Counted from the stretch's first letter, positions 46,986-59,699 are shown. The stretch: DNA of 64,000 nt from Larix kaempferi (GCA_027924585.1 BSBM01002113.1:124001-188000), one strand, 5' to 3'. Numbers and translations: made by a program. The notes: generated from the letters alone by a model not told the origin.

Positions 46986-49900
46986 GTCATATCCATAGTA
47001 GCGGGGCTACCATGATGCAGATCAGCCGGTCAGAGGCATAAGCCACCTCAGTACATGAGTTGAGCATCTTCTCTCATTTTTTATCATCAGTGGTGGAGCT
47101 ATATTTCAGAGCTATTCAGAGCATCCAGAGCATTTTCTCCAGTTCCCCTTGTCATGACTGAGCCCTTCATGACCCCATTGAGATGTATTGGTTTGGTTAT
47201 GGTTCATGGGTCAGAGTAGCAGAGCAGCAACCGATACACTTTCCCTTGCCCTCATGCAGTCAAAGTTGTTCTTCATGGTTATTTCAGAGATAGGTATATG
47301 ATTGAGGAGGTATAAATCTTGTATTTAGGTGTTATCATTTGTCTCTCTTATCTATATTAGTAGCTTTGACTGGGCATTTAGTGACTGGGAGTGGTGATGT
47401 TATTTGCTCTTGGTACTTATTGTGGATTTGTTATGAGTAGTTGCATGGTTTTGATTGTTGAGACCTTAGTATATGCTCGCTAGTATTGCCTACCTTGTAC
47501 AAACATGACCATTACCCCTACTATGACTGGTACCATTTCTCACTTCCTCCATCCATCCATGTCTTCCATCCTTGTGCTTTTATCCTGGACTTATGACCCA
47601 GACTTGTGAGATTAAGGAGATTTTCCCCCACTTTGACCTTTGTGCATGATGGACTCCATGTTTTGTTTGTGTCTCGGCTCTGGAGTGTGTGGCCTGGTTA
47701 TGGATCCCGTTCATCCCCTTCTGCTTGTATGATGCCTTGTGGCTTGGGTGCATTTGTGAAGTAGCTTGTGTCACCAGGTTGTCTCCTTTAGTCCTTGAAC
47801 CAAGTACTTCCTAAAATGCAAATGTCGAACAAATGCTATATCAAAGTGGCTGCAAAAAGGTAAGCTGCAATTAGTTGTGTTTTTAAACACTAGACCTAAA
47901 TGAAATCCAATAAACCTTTATGTAGCTAGTCAATAGCCAAGGGATGAGCACTCATCCTTTGTATGATGTAAGGCCATTTGCCCCCACAGGGCAACAGGGG
48001 TGGTCACTGCATCGCACATATGGACGGTGGCAGGGAATGCAGGTAAGATCGAGTCATTATCTGGGGCCCACAAGGCTATCCAAGACACCTTCCCATGGAG
48101 GTTGGTTAGTGAAGCAAAGGTCATCTTATGAAATAAATGTGAAATGTTATGAATGTCAAATCAATTAACTGAGAAAAGGATGCTTGTCTAGAGTCTACTA
48201 GAGGCAACTCAAACACTCTACCCATATGTGAGACACCTCCCTCCCCTAGTGTCCTCCATCCTGCACATGTCACAATGGCTTCCTTTGTCCCCTTTCTCTG
48301 AGAGATCACATGGTCAAGGTCAGATAAGTCAACCCCTTTAAACATAAGCCTTGTTGTATACACCTCACCCAGCTTAGCATGATGATCAGTTTTGTAAGTG
48401 AGCATATACCTAGGACTTCGTGAAAGATTATGACGTTATTCTAGTACAAGTCTGATTTTTATTGTTCATGGTCACCACTATATGTGTCTCTTATGTTTTA
48501 GTCAGCTATTAATATAGATAAAAGAGCATTATTGACCCTTCATGCATGCAGGATCAGTTGGTTTTCAGCTCAGTCATTATTTTGACCAATTTTGACTCGG
48601 TCAACCCAATTTGACCATGGTCAACATATGGTCCCGGGTGTCTTTGGATCCGACGGTTCAATTTTGTGTTTTTAGCACCTATGGGAATCCACTATATTGT
48701 CACATGCTTCAATTGGTCGTTATATGCTATGGTTCATGGTTATTTTTATTATTATCAGTTATTATGGGCCATATTTTATATACTAGACATGGATGAGCTT
48801 ACAGATTATTCTACAAGTGGATTCATGGTGTGCTAGTAGTCACCTATAGAGGATTTGAGGTCTTTGATCTCATTTATGCACTCAGATTGATGATCCGGGC
48901 AAAGGAAATACATGATATGGGCAAATTTATCATGCAACAGCGTTATCAACAAATTAATTAAGTAATAAGGTGACCATAACCTAGCCAGGAAATCGATTTG
49001 GCTAGTGAGGAGCAAGGAAATGACTTCGGGTGTTATGTTATGATGTATTATGACCCTAGTGACCACTTTGCCAAGAAATCAATTTGGTTAGTGAGGGGCA
49101 AGGAAATGACTTGGGGTGTTATGTTATGATGTATTATGGCCCTAGTGACCACTTTTCATGTATATATCTCTTGATGGTGCCATGTGATATTTTCCTCACC
49201 TAGAGAGGGCATCATCTTCATGGAGCGCACTTGGTGTTGGGGATGTTATTGTCATGACATTATATTGTTGTATCATTGTACATGGAGGCACCTTAGGGAG
49301 ACTTAGACCCCTAAGCGACCCCCCATATCACATCATTATGTTATATTGTATGCTACATGGTTATACTTGGGCGCTCTAGGGAAATCGGCCCTACTATTTT
49401 GATAGCTCGATGTGGATATGATGAGAGTCTTTCCACCATTGATTTAGTTAGTCGTGTTTTGACCCTAGCCATCCATCTCTTTGGAGCTAGGGATTTTGCA
49501 TTTATTTATTTGAGAACTCGCTTATTGTAAAGGACTTTTGGCTATTGGATATTCGACTATTGAGAGAAATTTTACATAGTACCTTGAGTCTTCTTTGTGT
49601 GATTGTTCTTGTACTTGATTTTAAATCAATTCTTCTAGACATTCGAGTAGTTTGTTGTGTATTCAAACAATATTTTGCGTAGGTTGTGTTGCATTGTAAG
49701 ATAGAGAGTTCATGAGGGCAAGTTTGTGAGGGTTCTCCAACTTGTTTCCTCCCGAAAACGTGACACAATCAGGGAGTTTTTCAATTGAATCTTTGATCAT
49801 TGTTATGCTCTTTGATTTTTCTTACATCCATAGTTCTTTCTTCTTGTAAATCAAATCTAACATTTGTTGTTTGCATTTTCAGGAAGAGGGGCGCACTGGC

Positions 49901-50814
49901 TCAACTTGGGAAATTCGATCTCACTTGGAACTTCATCAAACTTGCTCTGATTTGATATAAAGTGGAAAAGATCATCATTTACTTGGCATCTATAAGATTT
50001 ATGGTTATTCTTTTCTCGATTCCCTCTTGTTTCGTTTTCTATTCCATAAGTCACACAAAATAATTTAAGTAAAAACCCTCATTTTTCATAAGTTTTGTTC
50101 TAGTCACCTAGTGTAAATTTGATTCAAAACCCAAGTAGGAAATCATCTAAAACCCCTAGGAACCAAGTTTCATTTGATTCCGAACTCCATTTGACCAACC
50201 TTAAGCATTGGTCCCCCTAGGTTGAATTCGCCCTCCTTGGGTATCTCTACGTTTTTCTAGTTTGGTGACTTGGATAATGCTTGTTTGTTCTCTAATTGAC
50301 ATATCTTGCATCAAGCATAAATTGTGAGTGCTAGAAATCCATTATTTTGCCAATTCCTATCCATATGTCATATTGTATGCTTAAACCCTACTTGAAATGA
50401 ATTGGGTATCTTCCACCGGCACTCAAACTATCTTAGATCTAGTTTGTAATAATAACTATTGAGGTGAAAATCATTTTGGTTGATAATCTTGTCACTTGCT
50501 AAGTCTCTCAACCTTGTTCCTTAAGACCTCATCTCAACAATCATTTGTTGATATAGGATACTAAGTCAAGATACATCTATTTGCATTTGATTTTAGTTAT
50601 TGTTAGTGTGTCTTGTCTTGCCTGTTCTCCTTTATTGGTTAGCAAGGGTCTCCCCCTTGGTCTTGCTCTTAGATTGGCCTAATGTGACAAGACCCCTTCC
50701 GGTGTGACAGTTATTCCATCAGTACTGGACAAGGCCCTTGCTGTGTCACTGGGTTTAGTTTCCTTTCCTCTACCATCCTGGATAGGATCCCTCTTATTGG
50801 CAGCTACAACTTAG
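46986..50814. mobile_element. Insertion of unidentified repeat in copia C RT
   Basis: About 3.8 kb separate SLYSL (50815 side) from PWYAKMD (46985 side) of copia C RT. It has no recognisable coding domain and contains GGTCAA/TTGACC-rich stretches near 48570-48620 and an 86-bp tandem duplication at about 48985-49160. Exact ends and target duplication could not be fixed. A large LTR or non-autonomous element is likely. Confidence 0.5.
48985..49160. repeat. 86-bp tandem duplication
   Basis: Two adjacent copies, each with AAGGAAATGACTT (49014 and 49100) and GTTATGTTATGATGTATTAT, differ at a few positions. Confidence 0.8.
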
Positions 50815-53800
50815 GTGATAAAAAGACTATACAAAGATTTCTACAATTTGCGGACCAAAGATGAGCCCTGGACATACCCTATAAGTGTTCCATGTAGATC
50901 TCTTCTGCAAGATTCCCATGAAGGAATACACTCTTCACATCCATATGATGAAGCTCCCAATGTTGTGTTGTTGAAATGGCAAGCACAAGTCGAATGGAAT
51001 CCATCTTTGCAAGCAATGCAAAGGTCTCATTGTAGTTTATACCCTATACCTGTGAGAAGTCTTTTGCTACAAGTTTGGCTTTGTAATTACTGATAAGTCC
51101 ATCGACAACCATTTTTGTTTGATAAATCCATTTGCACGAAATAGGCTTCTTCCCAAAAGGAAGAGGAACCAGCTCCCAAATTTGGTTCTTGATGACAAGC
51201 CGATACTCCTCATCATGGCAACCTCCCAATTTGGATTACCAATAGCCTCTAAATAAGACTGTGGGTCTATAGCAATGACCATGTAATAGTGCATGGGTAG
51301 CAAAGGCTCTGTAGTAGTGAGTGCTTGCAGAGCACCCCGAAACCGTGATAGAGTCCTTTGTGGATCTAATGGATCTCTAGCTAAATCACCTGCAACTTGG
51401 AGAGTTTGCTTTGCCCAGAGTGGTTGGGGTTCTGGATCTACACCAATATGTTCATCGCTTTGAACAGCTTTTGCTTCTTCATTTGGATCGAAAATTTCAT
51501 CTTACTCTGAAATTTCTACTGAGGCAACTAAAGAAAAATTTGTGTCTTGCATCAACAAGAACTGGTGGATCTATGGTGGGATCTCATGCATGCAAGGGGA
51601 CTTCTTCAAACTTAACACTTCTTTCAATGAAAATATTTTCAGTGAAAGGATTTAGTAGTATGTACCCCTTAACACCATTAGGATATCCTACAAAGATGCA
51701 TTCCTAACTGTGGATCTAAAGCCCACATTTTGGAAGGAATGTCTTCCCATGCATGAGATCCAAACACTCTAAAGTGTTAGACATCTAGTTTCCAATCATT
51801 CCAAGCTTCAAATCGAGTGACTCCCTTCAATGCTTTATGAGGAACTCGATTCTAGAAGTAGGATGAAGCGTCAATTGCTTCAACCCAAAGCTTTGGAGAA
51901 AGGGACTTGGACTATAGCATGAATGTGGCCATCTCTTTCAAGAATCTATTATTTTGTTCTACAACTCCATTCTCCTGTGGAGTATATGGAACAATATATT
52001 GTAACTCAATGCCTAGATTAGCACATAGATGATGAATATCTTTGTTCACATACTCCCCCCATTGTCTATGCAAAGGATCTTGATCTCCTTACCTGACTGC
52101 TTCTCTACAAGGGCTTTGAAATCCTTGAAACACTCAAAGACATTAGATTTTTGCTTAATGAAGTATATCCAAGTGTATCTTGACCAATCATCAATGAAGG
52201 TCAACACATACTTGACCCTACTCATGGAGCGTTGGGGTATGGGCCTGTGATATCACTGTGAAAAGTTCAAGAATGGATGACACTCTCCATGCCTTCCGTT
52301 TCTCGAATTTTCTTTAAGATGCTTGTCGAGAATGCAACCCTGGCATACACCATCATAGTACATAACGCCTAGCAAACCTATCACCATACCTTGCTTGCTT
52401 AGCTACAATAAGTAGCAATAGTTAAAGTGACCAAATCTCCCGTGCCACAACATGCTTACTTTATCACAATGTCTTAGAACTAAAGTAGAAGGAATTTTGG
52501 AAATAAAGTTAGAAAAGACATATAACCTTAACTAGTCATCTGCTTTGCCAACTACAACCTTCAATCCATCATCATATCTATAATGATTATTGAATCAAGT
52601 GTGAACTCCACTCTTTTACCTAAGTCTAAGTAGGTGATTTGGTAGTAGATGAGGAGGTTGATAGACAATGAACTATGAAGGGACACAAAGTACATTCTGA
52701 AATTGTTCATGCTTTAAGTCAACATCTCCTTTTCCACATACCTGAACCGATGTATCATCTCCCATTAGGATGGGGGGACTAGTGCATGGCTTTAAGGAAG
52801 AGAAGATGTCCTCTGATGATGTGATGCTCCTGAAACAAGGAGATTTAGGCAACAACAACAAGTACATGGGTTGATTCCTTGCCTCTGCTTTTGTCATCTT
52901 GCAGTCTTTCAGCTTATTTGTTCTAGTAGTTTTCGGGAATTTTGATATTTCCCTGTGTAAGAAGATGCTTCAATTTCATTCTCTTTCCTCATGCAATTCT
53001 GCTATGCATGATTTGGTTTCTTGCAATAGGAACATATAATCTTGTCCTTCTTTGAATTCCATGCTTTGGAGGAGGAATTTTCCTAAGTAGATCTAGGATT
53101 TTACTCCTTCTTTCTTATGTTTTGTTGCTTCTGCTTGATGTTCTTGTTGCCTTAATTTGCAGCAAGGGAATGGGCCTTTGATGACTTCAAGGAGCCATTT
53201 GAACAATATTATCTTGCTCATGGGTGAGATAGTCAACAAAGCACCCAAAGTAGGTATCTTCCAAGCAACTACAAGTGCTAGTTTTGTAGAATGATAAGTA
53301 GAAACAAATATTGAGTACTTAAAACCCAATTTGGATAGGATTGAGTGTACTAGTTGCTCACCCTTCTTGTCTAGTCCACGTATCTTAAGCTGCAGCAATA
53401 AAGATTTAAACTTTGTGAAGGAATCTTTGATTGTGTTAAAGTTACCTAGGCTCAAAATGATGAGCTCATCTCCAATTGATGACCTCTCATCTCATCCTTC
53501 TTCCCAAAGAGTCCTTACAACTTGGTCCAAACTTCATTAGGAGTTTTTGCAGGTTCAATGTGATATAGAAGGTCAGGAGAAATAGAGAGAGAAATCAACC
53601 CAAATGCTTCATCCATCTAGTTGAACCATCTTGCCTTTTCCACCACTAAATTTGGCTCAGTTTTTGTAACCATTGTGATCATGTAGAGGGCTTTGAAGCG
53701 CAAAACAACCACAATCTTACTCTTCCATTCAAAGTAATTGAATGGAGAAAGAATTAGTCGGGGAGAGAGATCCATTCAAGCTGATGAGCTTTAGTCTTTG

Positions 53801-53850
53801 TCTTCACCTGCAAGCCTGTAAAAAACTTCTTTAGAATCACCATGGCTCTA
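50815..53850 (-). pseudogene. Copia C: gag, protease, integrase, N-terminal RT
   Basis: On the minus strand: UBN2-type gag from about 53780 (SPFNYFEWKSKI) through FKSLLLQLKIRGLDKK and LSKLGFKYSIFVST (53455-53250). The protease region has SSLKPCTSPPILMGDDTSV (52850-52750). Integrase has YTPQENGVVEQNNR (52000-51950) and a FGSHAW-like IN C-terminus (51750). RT shows KNQIWELVPLPFGKKPIS and YKAKLVAKDFSQ (51200-51060), then MDVKSVFLHGNL (50950). Many stops and shifts make it a dead copy. Confidence 0.8.
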
Positions 53851-53856
53851 ATACCA
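53844..53856 (-). other. Copia C primer-binding site
   Basis: The minus strand reads TGGTATTAGAGCC directly inside the LTR, one mismatch from the plant initiator Met primer site. Confidence 0.8.
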
Positions 53857-54982
53857 TGTGTGATTCTGAACCAATGGATCTAGAAGGTAAAATGGAGCAG
53901 TAATACAATTACCAATAAATAGAAGAGAAAAGAATACAAGTAATGATCCAAATAATGTAATCGTTATTAACCAATGAATGGTTAAAGAGAGTACATGAAT
54001 GAATACATGATCAATGAAATATAGGTCTTCATTATAGGCAAACAAGCTTAGGCTTAATAACATGTACAAGCTTCCCCACAGGGGTGTAGATTGATTGGTG
54101 TTTCACTTGAAAATGAGATGTTATGTTGTAATAGAGATCACGAGTTCAAAGAACCCCTACGTACCCATGCCCCATGCTTGTGGGTTGTGTGGTTGCACCT
54201 AGGGGTATAGTGGTAGCAGATGGGATTGGACCCTTGGACCCTGTGTCACACGAGTACCAACCCCATCCCAGTTGCTGATTTCCCTAGTGCAAAAAAAAAA
54301 AATTACATGTACAAGCTTAATGACTAGTGAAACCCATAATAATTACCCCTAAATGATTAAGTGTGCATTTGTAAGGAAGCAATAATGATCATGCAATAGC
54401 CAATAGGGTGTAACTCGGCTTAGAGCACTCAAATGAAACGCTTTTGTGCCAAGTTTAGGCAAGTGCGCCCTCCTAAGTGAGTAAACTTGGCCATGCATCA
54501 GTAGCTAGGGTTAACTAGCCCTAAAACTACGTCAAGAGGTAGTTATCTCAATTATGCATGTGAAACTAAAGACCAACTAGCCAAAATTAGCCAACTAGGG
54601 TGTATTTTGCAGTTAACTGAGCCAAAATAGCTAATGAAGTAGTTAAATTAAGCTAAAATAGCTAATAAGGTAGTTAACTGAGCTAAAATAGTCAAATAGG
54701 GTGTATTAGTTAATTAATTGAGCCTTAACTGCTAACTTAAAGTGCACAAAACACAAAAAAGGGTGGAAACACATGCAAGAGTGCCTTAATCCTTAGAAAA
54801 GGGGGAAAACTAGCTGTGAGGGCACCCTAACTGACTATTAGGGCACATTTGACACTACAAACTAAGGATTGGTCTAGGAAGAGTGTATTTGACCCAATTG
54901 ACATGAGATTAACTCTAGTGGGTGCACTCTTGACCCCTAGAGATGCAGAAAAGATGCAATAAAGTTTGTATGTACACCAACA
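53857..54982 (-). mobile_element. Copia C 5' LTR containing a SINE
   Basis: On the minus strand it starts TGTTGGTGTACATAC at 54982 and ends CAGAATCACA at 53857 beside the primer site. Length is 1126 bp, including a SINE insertion of about 245 bp. The partner LTR is at 45336-45698. Confidence 0.7.
54074..54304 (+). mobile_element. SINE with poly(A) tail and 14-bp target duplication
   Basis: The body is flanked by exact ACATGTACAAGCTT at 54060-54073 and 54305-54318 and ends in a run of about 12 A (54290-54302). A box B-like AGTTCAAAGAACCCC is near 54150; box A is weaker (TAGATTGATTGGTG). It lies inside the copia C LTR, so it is younger than that element. Confidence 0.8.
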
Positions 54983-55413
54983 CATTTAATGATTTCTCTA
55001 TGCCAAAACTTGAATCTGATTTTAATTCATTGAACCCACATCCTATACCTTTCATTCTACTAGCAACAGTTTTTCACCATCCACATCAACCATATCCACA
55101 CCCTACTCATTGTGATCAAGGGCAATCTCATTCTCACTCTAGGTACCAATATTCCTATTAGCATGCTAACATGGCTTCTTACAAATCTTCAGTAACGAGG
55201 CATAAAAAGACAAATCTTGGATAGATCACACTACTAGGGTCGATTGTAATTGGATTAACAATTAGTCATGTTGTAGATTGAGCACATGTTTGAGGACCTC
55301 GTCTCGAATCGAATCGTCAATTAAATAGCCATATGGTCCTCATTGCTCATAGTGATTGATTGACCATAGCAATAATCTCCATTAGACGGTTTTTTTTATG
55401 GCAACCTCCTATG

Positions 55414-56621
55414 TGTTCAAATGTTACCAAGGAAGTGTTGTTCACTCATGTGCTGCCTTGGGGTGGACAAGGACACTTTAAAAGGTGACCCCCTAGTCAT
55501 TAATTAATAAAGTGAGAAGGACTTTATATTTATAAAGTCACTTTATTCAAAGTTAAGTCATGAGTATATCCTAAATTCATATTTAATGAAAAGTCAAGTG
55601 AGTGATTAATTAAAAGGAGTATTCACTTTATTAAATGACATGAAGTGCACTAAATGTCATTTATTATTTATTTATTGAGCATTTATTGTGAACCCTCCAT
55701 CTAATCTAATCTAGACCATTAGATTGAAAAGAGGAAGTTGCCATGAACAAAAAGGCTTGGGGGAAGGCAAACTAACTCATTATTCACATCCAAGAGAGGA
55801 GTTTTGGAGAGGAAGAGCAAGAGAAGGAGAGAGGTCGATTTTTTAGAAGGAGAGAGCATAAACCCTAGCACAGAAATCGAGAAGATTTGGCTGGGCACAA
55901 TTCCCAAGGAGTGGGCACATTTTCCAAGACTGGCATAGAAATCGAGGAGTTGAACAGCAGCATTAATTGCACAGAATTTCAGGAGGCCATACTGTACCTA
56001 GTTGTACTTTTGAACAGAAATCGAGGTTGAGAAGTGGCATGATTTTCAAGAAAAGGAGCAGCATTAATTGCTGTACCAGGCCGTAGAGGGCACGAAATTT
56101 GAGGCAGTTATCAGCAGTTTCAGTGCACAGATTTCGAGGAATATTTCAGGCACAGAAAACGAGGTATTATGTACTGTACCATTCCATACAGTTCACACGT
56201 GTGGCCATACTGGCGCAGTTTTCGAGGTTCTGGTTTATCAGTCAGTACAACAGTTTTTTAAAGTGTTTTTCTAGCACGTATTTCAAGGCAGAAAGAGATA
56301 AGTACTGCTGTTATAATTTGTAAAATTTCTCTGAAAATAAAATCTCTCTCAATCAGGTTTTCCCTTAGGGATTTTGCCCTGGACCAATTGGTCAAAAATC
56401 TGTGTTAAAATTTATGTGGTTGGCTGATTTAAATTTCTGATTTTGAGTTTCTTGGCTGAAAAATAAATTTTCTGAGTTTTTTTAAATATTGGAAAAGAAT
56501 TTCATGTGTTTCAAGTTAAGTCATTTTTATGGATAAAAATGTGCATACTGGGGTTTGGGCATTAAACCATATGCAGATAAGCTTTAAGGCTTGAAACCGG
56601 GTTGGGGTTCTAAAACTTTTA
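55414..56621 (+). mobile_element. Solo LTR, copia family C
   Basis: 1208 bp, starting TGTTCAAATG and ending ACTTTTA, with an exact target duplication CTATG at 55409-55413 and 56622-56626. It contains an AT-rich U3 with repeated TTTATAAAGT-type words and about twelve copies of the GGCAC...TTCRAGG motif (55869-56287). No internal region is present. Confidence 0.8.
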
Positions 56622-56626
56622 CTATG

Positions 56627-57294
56627 TTGCTTCTCTTTAGCATGTATGCACTTTATGATGGGAAGACCATCTCGTTGCATGTGTCCTTTGGAACCCCTGT
56701 TAGTTTTTTTCATCCTCTTGCTCAAAAAGCACATGATCAGATCTGTTTCCCTTGGTTTGCATGATTGAAACACAATGGGGATTTGATTCCTTGTTAAAGG
56801 ACTCTTGCTAATCTTTTACGCTTGCCTACAACATCTTCAAATCCTTTTTAGCTTCAACGTGCACTTTGCCATCTTCGATATCATCTTTGGGTTGTTCTTT
56901 GATAACACAATGGGGATTTGATTCCTTGTTATTGATCACGTGTGTCTATGCTCATTAATCGGAGTCCTTATCTGTTTCGTCAGTTCCAAAGATATTAGTG
57001 TGAAGATTTTTTTAGTTTCTTGGAGGCTACAATTCTAAAGGACTCTCCAAGATGAGTTTGTTTGCACCTATTCAAAGTCAAGTTAGTGTTTTAAGTATTG
57101 GCCATCATTGTATTCCCCACCAACTCTACATTAAGAAGGGATTCGTGTAATTTATTTGGCCAAATTATTTTATTTACTAGATCTCTCCAAAATGAAAATT
57201 AAAGGGGGATGTTGGGGATGTAATTTCTAATTTGTCAAGTATCGTTTATGCCATTTTTCCTTATTTATGTTCCCAAACAAATCTTAAGGGGAGA
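56627..57294. other. Decayed retroelement 3' region
   Basis: No domain is recognised. Purine tracts AAAGGGGGA (about 57205) and AAGGGGAGA (57286-57294) each precede TGTTGG, as polypurine tracts precede 3' LTRs. Confidence 0.35.
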
Positions 57295-57560
57295 TGTTGG
57301 AGATATGTTGGCTAATCTTGACTTAGTGGAAATTAAGGCCCTAATGGTCTGCCATTAATGTGGAATGTGACCTTAGCGATCCTTTATTAGTCCATAATTA
57401 ATGTGGTAGTTATGCTAGAGCTAATCACTATATAAAGGGGTCCAGTGGCCCATTGTAATTCACCACGATACACATGTGACACAATCAGAAAGCAATATTG
57501 TTCAAAGTGGAGTTCTCTGCCCCATGAGTGTCTCTCCACTATAATTCAGTGTCAATCTTT
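57295..57560 (+). mobile_element. LTR (family E), probable 3' LTR
   Basis: Starts TGTTGGAGATATG right after AAGGGGAGA and is homologous to 45045-45335, with ACTATATAAAGGGG as TATA region (57427). The 3' end is not fixed. Confidence 0.6.
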
Positions 57561-57699
57561 TAAGTCATAATGTGTAATATGTGTGGAGACTCTACCTTCC
57601 TTGTGACATTTTTGTTCTAAAGTTTAACATCATAGATGGCACCAATAGGTTTAGCCCTCCACTCTACTCTAGACTATATGACTGTCAATTGACCACTAA

Positions 57700-57945
57700 C
57701 CCAAGGGGTTAGCTCAACCAATTATCACCAATATTATTGGCCATTTAACTAATTCTGTGCTAGTTGGTGCCTGGTTTGAACTTTGAAACCCCCTTGGATT
57801 AGGCGTACTAGCCTACACCGACAGGTTTACTAGGAATGCCATCCACGAATGTGGTGAAGCATCCCTTGGGTTTCCCCACAAGGTTTTCCTCCAAAAATAA
57901 AAATTCCCCTATGGATACCCCGATATTCAATTATCAAAAAAGACT
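57700..57945 (+). mobile_element. Possible tRNA-derived SINE
   Basis: A box A-like GGTTAGCTCAACCAATTA (57708) is followed by a box B-like GGTTTGAACTTTGAAACC (57773). The spacing is wider than usual because of an ATTATTGGCC insert, and no target duplication was found. Confidence 0.35.
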
Positions 57946-58244
57946 CGTGTGAGAAATCAGTTCATCAGAGGTGAACAACCTAAAGTGCTTCATCCTATCT
58001 CTTGGAGATTTATGTTTGCACCCCAAAACCTTGCAGGGAGTTCTTAATTATGATATTTACACCAAAGACGTTCTCTCTATGGACATTGATCCCAAAACAC
58101 TGCTTAAGATTTCTAGTCTATTAGTGCAATTAAAAATGACCACGTGCATTTTCTATATGGCTCGTCGCTAAAGTTTCCAGTATCGATTCCTCCATCGTCC
58201 CATGTTCCAATAGTCTTCCAGTTTTGTATCTTGCACTCCTCAAG

Positions 58245-58848
58245 TGTTGAGATATTGTAACTTCAAAGAATATTATATTTGTACTTTATTATTCCGGAGA
58301 TGTTTCATTCCTCCGTGAAGATCTTATTGTATATCCGGAGATGTTTATTCCTCCGTCGGAATGTGGTAACTTGGGTTATTAGACTTCCCTAGTGGGGGTC
58401 GGCCCTGTATGTGTTATGTGGGTCAAAGGGTTATTAGACCACCCTAGAGGGGTCGGCCCAGTCAGTTGTAGTGGGGTATTTAACCCATTGGTTAAATACG
58501 AGCCTACATGTTTTGTGTAAAAGACAAGTCGGAGTAGTGTATAAATAGAGGAGGTGTATTCCTCATTTTACACACACTCACTCACTTGAGAGTGGCGCAC
58601 TTGTGGAGGAGAGGTCTGCTATGGAGAAGGAGGAGCTTATGCTCAGGGTTACATCTTTTGTATTTGCTGGTCATCTATATTGAGGAAGCTTTGCTGGGTT
58701 TTCTACCCCATGAGGGTTTCCCAAGATAAATCTGTGTCTCTTGTGTTTATGCTATGCTTGTTGTTTCTTCAGTGATCCTATATATGCTATTATTGTGAAA
58801 TGGAATGTAATGCTGCTATTTTCTATCTTAGCATATTAAATTTTAACA
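58245..58848 (+). mobile_element. Copia D 5' LTR
   Basis: Starts TGTTGAGATATTG and ends AATTTTAACA, 604 bp, immediately followed by a perfect primer site. It has TATAAATAGA at 58540-58549 with GTCGGC motifs upstream and a GAG-rich leader. It is similar in layout to the LTR at 28581-29066. Confidence 0.85.
58398..58549 (+). promoter_or_regulatory. LTR promoter: TATA box with GTCGGC cores
   Basis: GTCGGC occurs at 58398-58403 and 58452-58457, and a variant GTCGGA at 58528-58533, before TATAAATAGA (58540-58549). One copy is in GTCGGCCCAGTCAGTT context. Confidence 0.5.
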
Positions 58849-58860
58849 TGGTATCAGAGC
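58849..58860 (+). other. Copia D primer-binding site (tRNA-iMet)
   Basis: TGGTATCAGAGC, a perfect match to the plant initiator Met tRNA primer site, abuts the LTR end. Confidence 0.9.
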
Positions 58861-59144
58861 TAACCTGAAGGAAGGCAATGTATGGCACTTACGACACTTG
58901 CGACAATTTGAAGGTTTGGGTTTTACATAGCAAAAACCAGTCATCTTGGAACTTTCGCTATAAATCCATTTATGCGAAGGTTCAGGATCTGAAAAGTTTA
59001 CAGGTCGTAGATAACACCCCCAGGTACCTTGTGTCCAAAGGGCACCCTCAGATTCGTTGTACTTTGTGAGTTATGATCAGTACAAGTTAGGGTTTCTGCC
59101 TCTTCCAGATCTTAGTCAAAATCAGGTGACCTAGGAAAAAAGGT

Positions 59145-59498
59145 CATAACTTGGGCTAGGAAGCTCCAAATGAAATTTCGTAAAAAGTGACAGGTAGTAC
59201 ACAGACTGTACTATCTCAGGAAACTTTTTCAGAAGCCGAAGTTGAACCAGTGACACGTGGCACGCTGTACAAGTTCGCTCTCCTGTTTTATCCCATAAAC
59301 AGGTCACGTTGCGACACTTGGCATAACTTGGGTTAGGAAGCTCCAAATGAAATTTCGTAAAAAGTGACAGGTAGTACACAGACTGTACTATCTCAGAAAA
59401 CTTTTTCAGAGGCCGAAGTTGAACCAGTGACACGTGGCACGCCGTACAAGTTCGCTCTCCTGTTTTATCCCATAAACAGGTCACGTTGCGACACTTGG
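59145..59498. repeat. 177-bp tandem duplication in copia D leader
   Basis: Two near-identical units (59145-59321 and 59322-59498), and the first bases of a third, start CATAACTTGGG and include a short CCTGTTTTATCCCATAAACAGG palindrome-like stretch. The unit length is a multiple of three and keeps a minus-strand frame open, which is likely incidental. Confidence 0.85.
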
Positions 59499-59699
59499 CA
59501 TAACTCTCTCTCAGAAAATCCAATTGAGGTCAGACCTGTCGGGATGGAAAGATGACAGGTCAGGCTACCACAGAAAAAGTTTTCAGACCCTGTGGAGCGA
59601 AAAGTTCGAAGTTACAGCAGAAACAATCAGGTACATATTTCTGTCAAAACAGAATTATTTTTGGAGCACCTTCATTCATGGCTTCCGGAATTTAGGGTT

